The notes: generated by a model from the sequence alone, not told the origin. A DNA stretch of 64,000 nucleotides from Chloroflexota bacterium (GCA_026708115.1 JAPOVL010000013.1:310001-374000), one strand, 5' to 3'; counted from the stretch's first letter, positions 28,027 through 36,978 are shown. Program-made: numbers and translations.

Positions 28027-29064
28027 TCAGTCGATGGGTATCCAACTGTCCGGTTTCTTCGCCGCTTCCAAGACCGAATCGGGCGCCAGAACGATCTTGC
28101 CAAAGCCGGGATTCTTTTCCATTTTTTCATGGGCCTTGCGCGCTTTGCTGAGCGGCAGCGCCTCGTCAATGGCAGGTTGGTACTTGTCTTTCGCAAAATC
28201 CAATAGAATTGATTCGAAATCCTTGATACTGAGCGAGTCGTAGGAACCCAAGATGCTTAGGTTCTTCAAGAAGACGTCAATTAGGTTGATTTGAGAGTCG
28301 CGGCTTTGCGCAGGCGACGCCAGGACTAGCCTTCCCTTGTAGTCGAGCATATCGATGGACTGCGCTAGCCCATCCGCATCCGAGCTATGCAGGACAAGCG
28401 TCGCACCCAGTTCGCCGGTGGCTACCTTAACTTGCCGCACGAGATCGCTACCGGCGTCATCCAGGACGATATTTGCGCCGATCTCTCGCAATTGCGCCGC
28501 GCTTTCGCTGCCGCTGATAGCGATAACTTGCGATCCTTTGGCGCTGGCGATCTGCACAGCGGCGATACCGAGCGGGCTTGCCGCACCCTTGATCACCACG
28601 CGATCGGCCTTCTTGATCTTGCCATTGCCGACCAGCGCCGTCCAGGCATTGGCAAAGGAAGCGCCGGCAGCAACCGCGACTTGGAAGTCTAAGGAGTCGG
28701 GCATTCTAACCAATTGATCGGCTGGCACGGTGCAGTACTCCGCGTAACTGCCGTCGCGCTCGCGTCCGAGGCCCTCGAAGCAGGCAGCGACACGGTCTCC
28801 CGGCTCCCATCCGCTGACGTCTTCCCCGACCTGCGCGATTTCTCCCGCGAGATCATTGCCCAAGATATGCGGCAAGGGCTTGCGGATGATGAAGCGCCCA
28901 TCTCGAAAGAGCAGATCACTGGGATTGGCGGATGTGGCGTGAATTTTAACCAGTGCTTCGTCAGGGGTGGGTATCGGCATCGGGCATCGTTCGTATCTGA
29001 GTACCCGCGGTTTGCCGATTCGGGCAATGCGCACTGCCATCATCGATTCGCCTAGCTCTGTCAT
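28027..29064 (-). CDS. Zinc-type/quinone oxidoreductase (MDR superfamily)
   Basis: ALVKIHATSANPSDLLFRDG...HILGNDLAGEIAQVGEDVSGWEPGDRV...RVVIKGAASPLGIAAVQIASAKGSQVIA. Confidence 0.92.
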   Translation of the reverse strand: MTELGESMMAVRIARIGKPRVLRYERCPMPIPTPDEALVKIHATSANPSDLLFRDGRFIIRKPLPHILGNDLAGEIAQVGEDVSGWEPGDRVAACFEGLGRERDGSYAEYCTVPADQLVRMPDSLDFQVAVAAGASFANAWTALVGNGKIKKADRVVIKGAASPLGIAAVQIASAKGSQVIAISGSESAAQLREIGANIVLDDAGSDLVRQVKVATGELGATLVLHSSDADGLAQSIDMLDYKGRLVLASPAQSRDSQINLIDVFLKNLSILGSYDSLSIKDFESILLDFAKDKYQPAIDEALPLSKARKAHEKMEKNPGFGKIVLAPDSVLEAAKKPDSWIPID

Positions 29065-29133
29065 GAGATAGCCTTTTGAGACATGCGAAGAGTTGGCAAC
29101 AGTCTAAACGACGGCGCCCAGGCTGTAAACAGC

Positions 29134-29406
29134 TTATGAGGCGCCGAAGCGTTTGGCATTGCGCGCCCGCGCTTTGGCGATTTCGGAGGCGCGGTCGCGG
29201 GGCGGGGCGCTCGTTTGCAAGCTGTTGAGCAGCGCCGCGGTCGCGCCGGCAATCTCGGCGACTGCATGTTCAAAGGCCGCTCTGTTGATCGCCGCGGGCT
29301 TGCGAAAGCCACTGACCTTGCGCACGTATTGCAGGGCGGCCGCTTCGATATCGTCGACTGTACTGGGCGGATCGTAATTGTAGAGTGTTCTTATATTGCG
29401 ACACAT
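29134..29406 (-). CDS. DUF2277-like family protein
   Basis: MCRNIRTLYNYDPPSTVDDIEAAALQYVRKVSGFRKPAAINRAAFEHAV. Confidence 0.9.
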   Translation of the reverse strand: MCRNIRTLYNYDPPSTVDDIEAAALQYVRKVSGFRKPAAINRAAFEHAVAEIAGATAALLNSLQTSAPPRDRASEIAKARARNAKRFGAS

Positions 29407-29462
29407 TGCAGTTTCCTCAAGACTTTGTCCAGCATACAAATATTCTAGCATGTCGATAAAGC

Positions 29463-30344
29463 TCAGTCGCGGTGAAGACAGCCATTCAGGTTGCGATACT
29501 CGGCCGGCATATACTCGCTGACGTCGTCCAACTCAAGAAAGGCGCGCAGCACTTCGAAATCGTCCGGACGATCACCGTAGTGCTTTAATTTCCAAAGGAT
29601 GAAAGGATGCACTTGCAGGCGGGCGCTGCGGAATTCTTCTATCACCAGACGCGCTGTCACGCCGCCGCGTTCGGCGAAGTTCTGCCGCTCAAATTCACGG
29701 TAAAGCGGATCGTAGTCGAAGCGAACACGGCGATGCGCCGCCAACTCCCAGCCCTGGGCATGTCCATCCAGGATTATGTAGCTGGCGCTGAATTGGCCAT
29801 CGAGCGGGACACCGACGGAACCGGGATTGAAGATCTGCCAGCGGTCGACCTGCCGTTCCATGGGGATATGGCTATGCGCGCAGATGACTGTGCCTTCTCG
29901 GATACTGCGGAGCCAGTCCGCGACTTCGTCTCTAGTTGTGCCGGGGAAGATCGCCTGCCAGGGATTGTCGGGCACGCCGTGGAACACACGCAGAGGCGGC
30001 GCATCGACAAAGCGCAGGGAGAGCGAATCGGGCAGGCAGCTAATCGCTTTGAGCCAGCGGTCGCCCAGCTGCTCGCGCAAAATCGGCGGCAGGCTGAAAC
30101 TCGACCAGTGATCCGGCGCGCGAGTGGTATTGTAGTCCAGCGCGTAAAAGGCGTTGTTGCCACGGATAAGCGCCCAGCGTCGCTGAAAGACTAGTTCCAG
30201 CACTTGGCGCGAAAAGGGTCCCCAATTGACGCTGTCGCCGGCCACGACAACCTGATCGACTTTGAACTGGCGCATGTCGTCGATCACGGCTTGCAGAGCG
30301 GGCAGGTTGCCATGAATATCGGCTAGCGCCGCGAGTCGGGTCAT
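29463..30344 (-). CDS. Metallophosphoesterase family protein
   Basis: RLAALADIHGNLPALQAVIDDM...VVVAGDSVNWGP...VICAHSHIPMERQVDRWQIFNPGSVGVPLDG. Confidence 0.93.
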   Translation of the reverse strand: MTRLAALADIHGNLPALQAVIDDMRQFKVDQVVVAGDSVNWGPFSRQVLELVFQRRWALIRGNNAFYALDYNTTRAPDHWSSFSLPPILREQLGDRWLKAISCLPDSLSLRFVDAPPLRVFHGVPDNPWQAIFPGTTRDEVADWLRSIREGTVICAHSHIPMERQVDRWQIFNPGSVGVPLDGQFSASYIILDGHAQGWELAAHRRVRFDYDPLYREFERQNFAERGGVTARLVIEEFRSARLQVHPFILWKLKHYGDRPDDFEVLRAFLELDDVSEYMPAEYRNLNGCLHRD

Positions 30345-30397
30345 ATCAGCCTCTCCTTCGGTCGAGAATGATACAAGCTCGCTTTAGGATTTCATCA

Positions 30398-31387
30398 CTA
30401 GGCTTGGTAACCCTGGGGATGGCGGCGATGCCAATTCCAGGCTGTTTCAATGATTGTCTCGAGGCTGTTGTATTGCGTTTCCCAACCGAGTTCGCGCCCG
30501 ATTCTGTCGCTATTGGCGACCAGCACGGGCAGATCGCCGGCGCGGCGCGGCGCTTCGTTTACAGGGATGGCCTGTCCGGTAACTTGTCGCGCGCTCTCGA
30601 TGACCTGGCGCACAGAATAGCCGCTGCCGCTGCCCAGGTTATAGACTCGGCTGGCGCCATCTCGCAAGGCCTCCAGCGCCAGAATATGCGCGCGCGCCAG
30701 ATCAAGCACGTGAACATAGTCGCGGACGCAGGTGCCGTCGGGCGTATCGTAATCTGTCCCGTAGATGTCGATGGCGTCGCGCTGCCCCAGGGCCACTTGC
30801 AGCACCAACGGTATGAGATGCGACTCCGGATCGTGCGCCTCGCCGATATGGCCGTCGGGATGGGCGCCGCAAGCGTTGAAATAGCGCAGGCAACAGTATT
30901 TGATGCCGTACAGCCGGTCCATCCAGGCCAGCAGTCGCTCGGCCATATACTTCGTTTCGCCGTAGATGCTGCCGGGGATAAGCGCTTCCTCTTCGCCAAT
31001 AGGGATGCGCGCGGGATTGTCAAAGAGATTGGCGGTTGACGAGAGGATGAAGCGCTTGACGTCGTGCAGGCTGGCGCACTCCAATACGTTGACGATGGTG
31101 TAAAGGTTGTCGCGTAAATACATGAAGGGTTTCTGCATGCTTTCGCTGACCAGGATTTGCGAAGCAAAATGCAGGATCCCCTCAAACTGATGCGAAGAGA
31201 AGGCAATTTGGAGCGCCTCGACATCGTGAAGGTCGCCCACGACCAATTTGGCATCCGGGTGAACGGCCTGTCGGTTGCCTGTGCTCAGATTGTCGTAAAC
31301 CACAACGTCGTAACCAAGTTCGATCAACATCTGCACGACGTGGCTGCCAATGTAACCGGCGCCGCCGGTCACCAAGACTTGCACCAT
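30398..31387 (-). CDS. galE: UDP-glucose 4-epimerase
   Basis: [42 protein letters not shown]...[12 protein letters not shown]...[25 protein letters not shown]. Confidence 0.95.
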   Translation of the reverse strand: MVQVLVTGGAGYIGSHVVQMLIELGYDVVVYDNLSTGNRQAVHPDAKLVVGDLHDVEALQIAFSSHQFEGILHFASQILVSESMQKPFMYLRDNLYTIVNVLECASLHDVKRFILSSTANLFDNPARIPIGEEEALIPGSIYGETKYMAERLLAWMDRLYGIKYCCLRYFNACGAHPDGHIGEAHDPESHLIPLVLQVALGQRDAIDIYGTDYDTPDGTCVRDYVHVLDLARAHILALEALRDGASRVYNLGSGSGYSVRQVIESARQVTGQAIPVNEAPRRAGDLPVLVANSDRIGRELGWETQYNSLETIIETAWNWHRRHPQGYQA

Positions 31388-31408
31388 GCTTTGCCTCCCT
31401 GCTGCGGC

Positions 31409-31437
31409 ACAATAGCCGCTATTATAGCGGCTCGTCA
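31409..31437 (-). promoter_or_regulatory. Candidate galE promoter with -10 TATAAT inside a palindrome
   Basis: Minus strand AGCCGCTATAATAGCGGCT; TTGTTT lies 16 nt upstream of the TATAAT. Confidence 0.45.
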
Positions 31438-31550
31438 CCCGCAAACAAAACCGGGCTGCGTAGCGGTCAGCGGCGCTGCATTGACAAGCGCCGCCGCTAT
31501 AGGTCTAATCGTGATCGCGACGTCTTTGCGGCTGGATACGTAAGGCAGAT

Positions 31551-31694
31551 ATGGGCGACAAGCGTTCGAGTTGGAGCAAAGCCGAAAAAGAGGCCTTGAT
31601 CAAATTGTTGCGGATGGCGCTGATTCTTTTGCTGGCGCTTGCGGTTGCCGGCACCATAGCAGCGCTTCTGAGTTCGTCCGCAGGCGCGTTTTGA
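31551..31694 (+). CDS. Small single-pass membrane protein (47 aa)
   Basis: Manual translation MGDKRSSWSKAEKEALIKLLRMALILLLALAVAGTIAALLSSSAGAF, between galE and the pseudouridine synthase gene. Confidence 0.5.
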   Translation: MGDKRSSWSKAEKEALIKLLRMALILLLALAVAGTIAALLSSSAGAF

Positions 31695-31730
31695 TCCCAT
31701 ATCGCCGCGAATCGAAGTAAAGAACCCCCC

Positions 31731-32654
31731 ATGCCAGAGCCAAAATTCCACCTGACTGCCGAGACGAGCAAACAGCGACTTGACCTCTTTGTGCTGGAGC
31801 GTCTGGAGGGATTGTCACGCGCGCAGGCGCAAAAGCTAATCCGCGCGGGTCGCGTGCTGGTGAATGGCAGGGTCGAGAAAGCGGGCTTCCGTTTCAAAGG
31901 CGGCGAGCGCGTTGAGATCAATCTGCCCCTTAGTGAAGAAGTTTCAGTCGAACCGGAAGATATCGAACTGGAGATCGTCTACGAAGATGACGATCTGACG
32001 GTGATCAACAAAGCGGCGGGCATGGTTGTGCATCCGGGCGCGGGCAACAGGGGTGGCACTCTTGTTAATGCGTTGCTGGCGCGCTATCCGGAACTGGCGG
32101 CGATGATCGACGATCCCGAAACCGGCGATCGCCTGGGCCTCGTCCATCGCCTCGACCGCGGCACCAGCGGACTGATGGTGACCGCGCGCAAGAAAACGAT
32201 CTTGCTGGCGCTGATGAGCCAGTTCCGGGAACGGGGCGTGGACAAGCGCTACCTGGCGCTGTTGGAAAAACGGCCCAAAAGCGACAAGGGATTGGTCGAC
32301 GCGCCCATCGCCCGCGATCCGCGTCAGCGCAAGCGCATGTGGGTGACGCGCGAGGGCAAGCCCGCCCAGACCGAGTTCGAGGTGCTGGATGATGATTTTC
32401 AGGGAAACCGGGCTTTGGTGGAGTTGTGCTTATTAACCGGACGGACGCATCAGATCCGCGTGCACATGGCCTTTATCGGCTGTCCTGTGGTAGGAGACAC
32501 GGTATACGGCTATCGCAAGCAGCGAGTGAAGTTGAAGCGGCAGTTCTTACATGCGAGCGAACTGGCCTTTGATCATCCGGCGACGGGCGAGCGGATGCGC
32601 TTTGAGTCTGAGTTGCCACGGGGCTTGGCGGACCTGATGAAGAAGTTGCGTTAA
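31731..32654 (+). CDS. RluA-family 23S rRNA pseudouridine synthase
   Basis: S4 domain RLDLFVLERLEGLSRAQAQKLIRAGRVLVNG; DRLGLVHRLDRGTSGLMVTAR; LLTGRTHQIRVHMAFIGCPVVGDTVYGYRK. Confidence 0.95.
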   Translation: MPEPKFHLTAETSKQRLDLFVLERLEGLSRAQAQKLIRAGRVLVNGRVEKAGFRFKGGERVEINLPLSEEVSVEPEDIELEIVYEDDDLTVINKAAGMVVHPGAGNRGGTLVNALLARYPELAAMIDDPETGDRLGLVHRLDRGTSGLMVTARKKTILLALMSQFRERGVDKRYLALLEKRPKSDKGLVDAPIARDPRQRKRMWVTREGKPAQTEFEVLDDDFQGNRALVELCLLTGRTHQIRVHMAFIGCPVVGDTVYGYRKQRVKLKRQFLHASELAFDHPATGERMRFESELPRGLADLMKKLR

Positions 32655-32662
32655 AGATTCAC
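32590..32662 (+). repeat. Native 3' end of the rluA-family gene, diverged duplicate at 35693-35765
   Basis: AGCGGATGCGCTTTGAGTCTGAGTTGCCACGGGGCTTGGCGGACCTGATGAAGAAGTTGCGTTAAAGATTCAC, 64/73 identical to the second copy (hand count). Confidence 0.9.
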
Positions 32663-33735
32663 TCGGCCGCGAGGTAGGTCAATACCGCTTGCTTGAGTTG
32701 TTCTGAGTACTTATAGATATCGAGTATGCTGTCGATCTCGACCCGTCCCTTATGTTCTCCATGAAAAAGGCTCAGGTACATTTTCGCTGGCTTGAAATGC
32801 AAGCGACAAATCGGTTGGCGATTGTCGTTGTCGAGCAGAATATTGCAGTACGGGCGTACGTTGCGCATAATGATCCTTGACGGGTCAATGATGTCGCGCA
32901 GAATCGCTTTTACCACATAGAAACCATCCATCTCGTCCTGCGCCGTTTCGCTGCCGGAGGGCGCTCTCTTGGCGGCCCTATCGTCTTCATTGTGGGCAGC
33001 GGCCCCGTTTTGACTAAGGCCCTCGGATCCAATGGGGGACGTCATCCGATTTGTGATCTTGGCGTTGATGAATTCACGAAAAGAATCCTTGAAGATTTCC
33101 CTAAACTCATCAAGTACGGACGCTCGTAGCCGCCCGGAATAAACTTGCCTGGTGAAGTGTCGGACAATTTCAGTTGAAGGTTCGTGGAATTCGGCCTCAA
33201 TCAGAAGACTGATTTCGCGCTTGTATTTCAATTGATTGGCTGTGGAAAGAATTTGATCCATATTGAAGATTGATTTGGTGAATTCTTTAAGCGCCGCTAC
33301 TTGTCGCGCGTCGAAATTCAGCATATCGACGATGAGGAAAGGCTTCTCGTCCATTTGGTTTGGCTTCTCGAGATCAGTATGGAACTGATACTGAATGCCA
33401 TTGGTCAGAATGCCGAAGCGCGCGTCCGTCGCGCTGAAGTAGCGAAAAAGCTGCGAGGCATGATCCCGGCTAAGATCAGATGTCGCGCACTTGGCTTCGA
33501 TGAGCATGATCGGCTTGCCGTCTCGCACGATCGCATAATCTACTTTTTCGCTCTTTTTGCTGCCTATGTCCGCTGTGTACTCCGGCACAACCTCGGTCGG
33601 ATCGAAAACGTTGTAGCCAAGCGCTTGAATGAAGGGCATGACAAAGGCGTTTTTGGTGGCTTCTTCGGTTTTGATGTATGCGAGCTGTCGTGGAGTTCTC
33701 GTCGAAATTTGAAGCATTCTGTCGATAAAGTCCAT
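32659..33735 (-). CDS. Stand-alone HsdR N-terminal (PF13588-like) nuclease-domain protein N1
   Basis: IKTEEATKNAFVMPFIQALGYNVFDP...KVDYAIVRDGKPIMLIEAKCATSDL...QLFRYF; PD-(D/E)XK pattern; no helicase domain. Confidence 0.85.
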   Translation of the reverse strand: MDFIDRMLQISTRTPRQLAYIKTEEATKNAFVMPFIQALGYNVFDPTEVVPEYTADIGSKKSEKVDYAIVRDGKPIMLIEAKCATSDLSRDHASQLFRYFSATDARFGILTNGIQYQFHTDLEKPNQMDEKPFLIVDMLNFDARQVAALKEFTKSIFNMDQILSTANQLKYKREISLLIEAEFHEPSTEIVRHFTRQVYSGRLRASVLDEFREIFKDSFREFINAKITNRMTSPIGSEGLSQNGAAAHNEDDRAAKRAPSGSETAQDEMDGFYVVKAILRDIIDPSRIIMRNVRPYCNILLDNDNRQPICRLHFKPAKMYLSLFHGEHKGRVEIDSILDIYKYSEQLKQAVLTYLAAE

Positions 33736-34013
33736 TGCTGCGCTCCTGATGAGACGATGAGTTTTCCATAAGGCGGAATGCGTCAATAATTGCAGATCGC
33801 AAGATTCGTATGATAGCGTTATATTTATACTTTTCAATATTAAGATATAACATATCTCATATTGAGTTCTCTTAGCTTTTCTCCGCCGCCCAGCAAAACG
33901 AACATCGGACCCGGCTTCAATGACAGTTTGGAGCTATTTCGTGATTTGCCCTTGGTCTTCTGGCGATAGATAAGCCTGTGGCGGTTTTGCTTGTTTCTGC
34001 GGTTTTGCTGATT

Positions 34014-34031
34014 AAGTTAGCGTGGGGCTTG
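34014..34031 (+). repeat. Possible short remnant of an rluA 3' end
   Basis: AAGTTAGCGTGGGGCTTG versus AAGTTGACGCGGGGCTTG of the 35.7 kb copy, 15/18; weak on its own. Confidence 0.3.
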
Positions 34032-34037
34032 ATTTGA

Positions 34038-34100
34038 ATAACTCGCGCATTCTGCTGATGAGGTCCATACTACTGCTCCGGTAAGAAAGGTCGATAAAAG
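34038..34100 (-). pseudogene. 5' end remnant of a fourth HsdR-N-like gene plus its upstream region
   Basis: Minus strand ATG GAC CTC ATC AGC AGA ATG CGC GAG = MDLISRMRE (cf. MDLIDKMREIS of N2); upstream GCTCCGGTAAGAAAGGTCGATAAA resembles N2 upstream GCTCCTGATGAGCGAGGTAGATAAA. Confidence 0.6.
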
Positions 34101-34418
34101 CGCCGCGCCGAACAATTACGGCTCCGAGATATAACAGAATATTTATGTTACTGAATGCATATTAGATTTCAATGCGCAGACTCTTGTCAATTTTTACAAA
34201 ATCGCTTGGTTTGATTTGTGTAATTGTGCTAAATTATATCGCTAATGAGCCAGTGTTTGCGGTTGTGTGTCAGTGGGAGCAGGGGGATGGGGTGGAGGAG
34301 TTGCGGAGGGATTTACCACAGAGGCTCAGAGGGTACAAAGAGCAACATCAACCACAAAGACACAAAGATCAGGAAGGTTTTGCTGGAGGGGTGCTAGATG
34401 GGGACGCGGGGCTAATCC

Positions 34419-35495
34419 CTAATCATCCGAATCATACTTTGCAACTGCCGCCTTTATCTCGCTGGCGTATTTGTAAATGTCGTCGACTGATTCAATAGGA
34501 ACACGTTCCTCGCTGCTGCCATCAAATAAACTTAAATACTTGGTCGACCTGTTGAAATGTAGCCTACAGATCGGCTGACGGTTGTTGTCGTCAAGTAAAA
34601 TACCGCAATATGATCGCACGTCTCGTATGAACACTCTCGACACGTCGATAGTTTCGCGTAGGATTGACTTGACTACGTAGTATCCGTCCAGCTCTTCTTC
34701 GGTAGTTTCGATACCATCTGACCGGTCTACAACCGCTTCGTCAATTGCACTCTCATCACCTGTCTCGACGCTGTTGCCTGCAGTCGAATCAATAGCGGTC
34801 TGCAGGCGATTAGCTATCTCATCGTTTAGGAATTCGCGAAGTGCCTGCTTCGTAATCTCAGTGAATTCGGCAATAACATTAGCCATCAAGCGTCCTGAAT
34901 ACACCCTACTGGCAAAGTGCCTTACGAAGTCTTCCGATGGCTGGTTGTACTCGCTTTCCAACAAGAGCTTGATTTCCCGCTTGTACTTTAGTTCGTTGGC
35001 GCTGGACAGGATGCGATCTACGTCAAATGCTGATTTCGTGAATTTCTTGAGTTGTGAAACAGAGCGCGGGTCAAAGTTGAGAATGTCAATAATGAGGAAA
35101 GGCTTCTCATCCATGTGATTGGCCTTTTCCAAGTCGGAGTGAAAGCGATATTGAAGGCCATTTGAAAGTATGCCAATTCGTGCTTCCGTCACGTTAAAGT
35201 AGCGAAACAGTTGCGATGCGTGCTCGTCGTTCAAATCCGACGTAGCTGACTTTACTTCTATCAGAATAATAGGTTTTCCATCTTGCATTATGGCGTAGTC
35301 AACTTTTTCATGCTTCTTTGTACCGACGTCGGCAGTAAACTCTGGAACAACCTCGATAGGATTGAATACGTTGTATCCCAGCGCTTGAATGAAGGGCATG
35401 ACAAAGGCGTTTTTGGTCGCTTCTTCGGTTTTGATAAACTCCAGTTGGCGGGGTGCCTGGTTAGATATCTCACGCATTTTGTCAATCAGATCCAT
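34419..35495 (-). CDS. Stand-alone HsdR N-terminal nuclease-domain protein N2 (paralog of N1)
   Basis: MDLIDKMREISNQAPRQLEFIKTEEATKNAFVMPFIQALGYNVFNPIEVVPEFTADVGTKKHEKVDYAIMQDGKPIILIEVKSATSDL. Confidence 0.87.
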   Translation of the reverse strand: MDLIDKMREISNQAPRQLEFIKTEEATKNAFVMPFIQALGYNVFNPIEVVPEFTADVGTKKHEKVDYAIMQDGKPIILIEVKSATSDLNDEHASQLFRYFNVTEARIGILSNGLQYRFHSDLEKANHMDEKPFLIIDILNFDPRSVSQLKKFTKSAFDVDRILSSANELKYKREIKLLLESEYNQPSEDFVRHFASRVYSGRLMANVIAEFTEITKQALREFLNDEIANRLQTAIDSTAGNSVETGDESAIDEAVVDRSDGIETTEEELDGYYVVKSILRETIDVSRVFIRDVRSYCGILLDDNNRQPICRLHFNRSTKYLSLFDGSSEERVPIESVDDIYKYASEIKAAVAKYDSDD

Positions 35496-35680
35496 TGTGG
35501 AGCTCCTGATGAGCGAGGTAGATAAATGTGTCGAAATGGACGTTTCGAAACTGGAATATTACACAATAAAATAATAACACTGCAATGCGAGGATTCAATG
35601 TAGAATCGGACAGAGTGGTTTAGGCGCTGGACGATCACCTTATAAGGCAGATCGAAATGTTTACGGATAACCGCAATATC

Positions 35681-35765
35681 GCTATCGCAAATAGCGGATG
35701 CGGTTTGAATCTAAGTTGACGCGGGGCTTGGCGGACCTGATGAAGAGGTTGCGCTAGGGATTCAC
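35681..35765 (+). pseudogene. Duplicated 3' end of an rluA-family gene with internal deletion
   Basis: 35693-35765 is 64/73 identical to 32590-32662 and keeps the frame ...RMRFESKLTRGLADLMKRLR*; 35681-35692 GCTATCGCAAAT matches rluA GCTATCGCAAGC, implying loss of the segment in between. Confidence 0.85.
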
Positions 35766-35787
35766 CACCGGAAGCACGGTACGTAAT

Positions 35788-36792
35788 TCACCGTCTGTAC
35801 TTGTGCTTACGCACCCTTTCGCGCAATTCCGCGTCAAAAAACAAGCGTCTAAGTGACAATACCTCAATGGTATCTGGGTCTGTGAATTGCCAGAAGTCCC
35901 ATCCGGAGACGAAAGATTCCTCAGGATTTACCGAACGTATTGCTTGGTCGGTCGCTTCTTGATAGTTCATTCTGTCATCTTCAAACACTACATTTCTTCC
36001 ATTTTTTTCCATTGGCTCGGTCACCAGTAACGTTGCTGTAAATCGTTGCCCACGATACTCAGCGAATAACTCGATCTCTGTTACGTCAGCCACAACCATC
36101 CCATATTTCGAAATATGGTTTTTCATTAACTCACTCGCCGCCTCCCGCAAGGCTACCGTGTATCTGTATATAGCGTCCGCCTCTGGCAATTCCATGGCTG
36201 TAACTTGTTTTGCAAAGAACGAGGCAAGTTCTCTTGAGGGTTGGCTTAATTCTCGTTTCAAGATGGGTATAAGAGCGCGTCGTCTCGCGACTGCGAGAAT
36301 ACGGTCAGAACTGAACTTTGCATTCGTAAACCATTCCAGGTCGTCTGCCAGCTTTCGTTCATCTTCGCCACAATTTTGGAAATCTATACGCAAGTCGAAT
36401 TCGAGAAACGGAACCTTGTCCATTATCTTAGCAGTATGAAGATCTGTGTAGAATCGATATTCACGTCCGTTTGTTAGAATTGCGATCTTTGCGTCTGACC
36501 CGCTGAAATAATCTTGGAGTTGCGGCAACCATTTCGATAAATCTTCCGTCGCGTGTTTGGCTTCTATCAGAATAATGGGCTGCCCATTGCGTTTTATCGC
36601 GTAATCAACGTAGCCATCATCCACTTGAGACTCTTCTTTAACCTCACGTGGATTTCCTGTTTCGAATCCAAGAGCAGATATAAACCGAATAATTAACATC
36701 CGTCTGGTTTCAGATTCATTTAGCTCGTGCGAGCGAACAGAGTTACGCTCGACGATTCCGGCAAGGTTACATAGTTCCTCAAGTAAAGTCAC
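35788..36792 (-). CDS. Stand-alone HsdR N-terminal nuclease-domain protein N3 (divergent)
   Basis: SETRRMLIIRFISALGFETGNPREVKEESQVDDGYVDYAIKRNGQPIILIEAKHATEDLSKWLPQLQDYF; C-terminus differs from N1/N2. Confidence 0.85.
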   Translation of the reverse strand: MTLLEELCNLAGIVERNSVRSHELNESETRRMLIIRFISALGFETGNPREVKEESQVDDGYVDYAIKRNGQPIILIEAKHATEDLSKWLPQLQDYFSGSDAKIAILTNGREYRFYTDLHTAKIMDKVPFLEFDLRIDFQNCGEDERKLADDLEWFTNAKFSSDRILAVARRRALIPILKRELSQPSRELASFFAKQVTAMELPEADAIYRYTVALREAASELMKNHISKYGMVVADVTEIELFAEYRGQRFTATLLVTEPMEKNGRNVVFEDDRMNYQEATDQAIRSVNPEESFVSGWDFWQFTDPDTIEVLSLRRLFFDAELRERVRKHKYRR

Positions 36793-36978
36793 TGCGATGC
36801 ACGCCTGTCCACTAAACTCATTTAGTTTCTGGCAAGTTTAGCATATAAGCTGTTACTTTTGTGCGCCTCTGTGGGCAGAGCAATCGCACCAAAACCAATA
36901 ACTGTCGAATGTCGCATAAATCTAGCAAAATGTAGGCGCGCTTTTTTGCATGACTAACTTGGAACTACTTCTGCCCCT

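Noticed and set aside
34310-34375. CRISPR-like short repeats (CACAGAGG/CACAAAG)
   Set aside because: No regular spacer-repeat periodicity and no cas genes in the window
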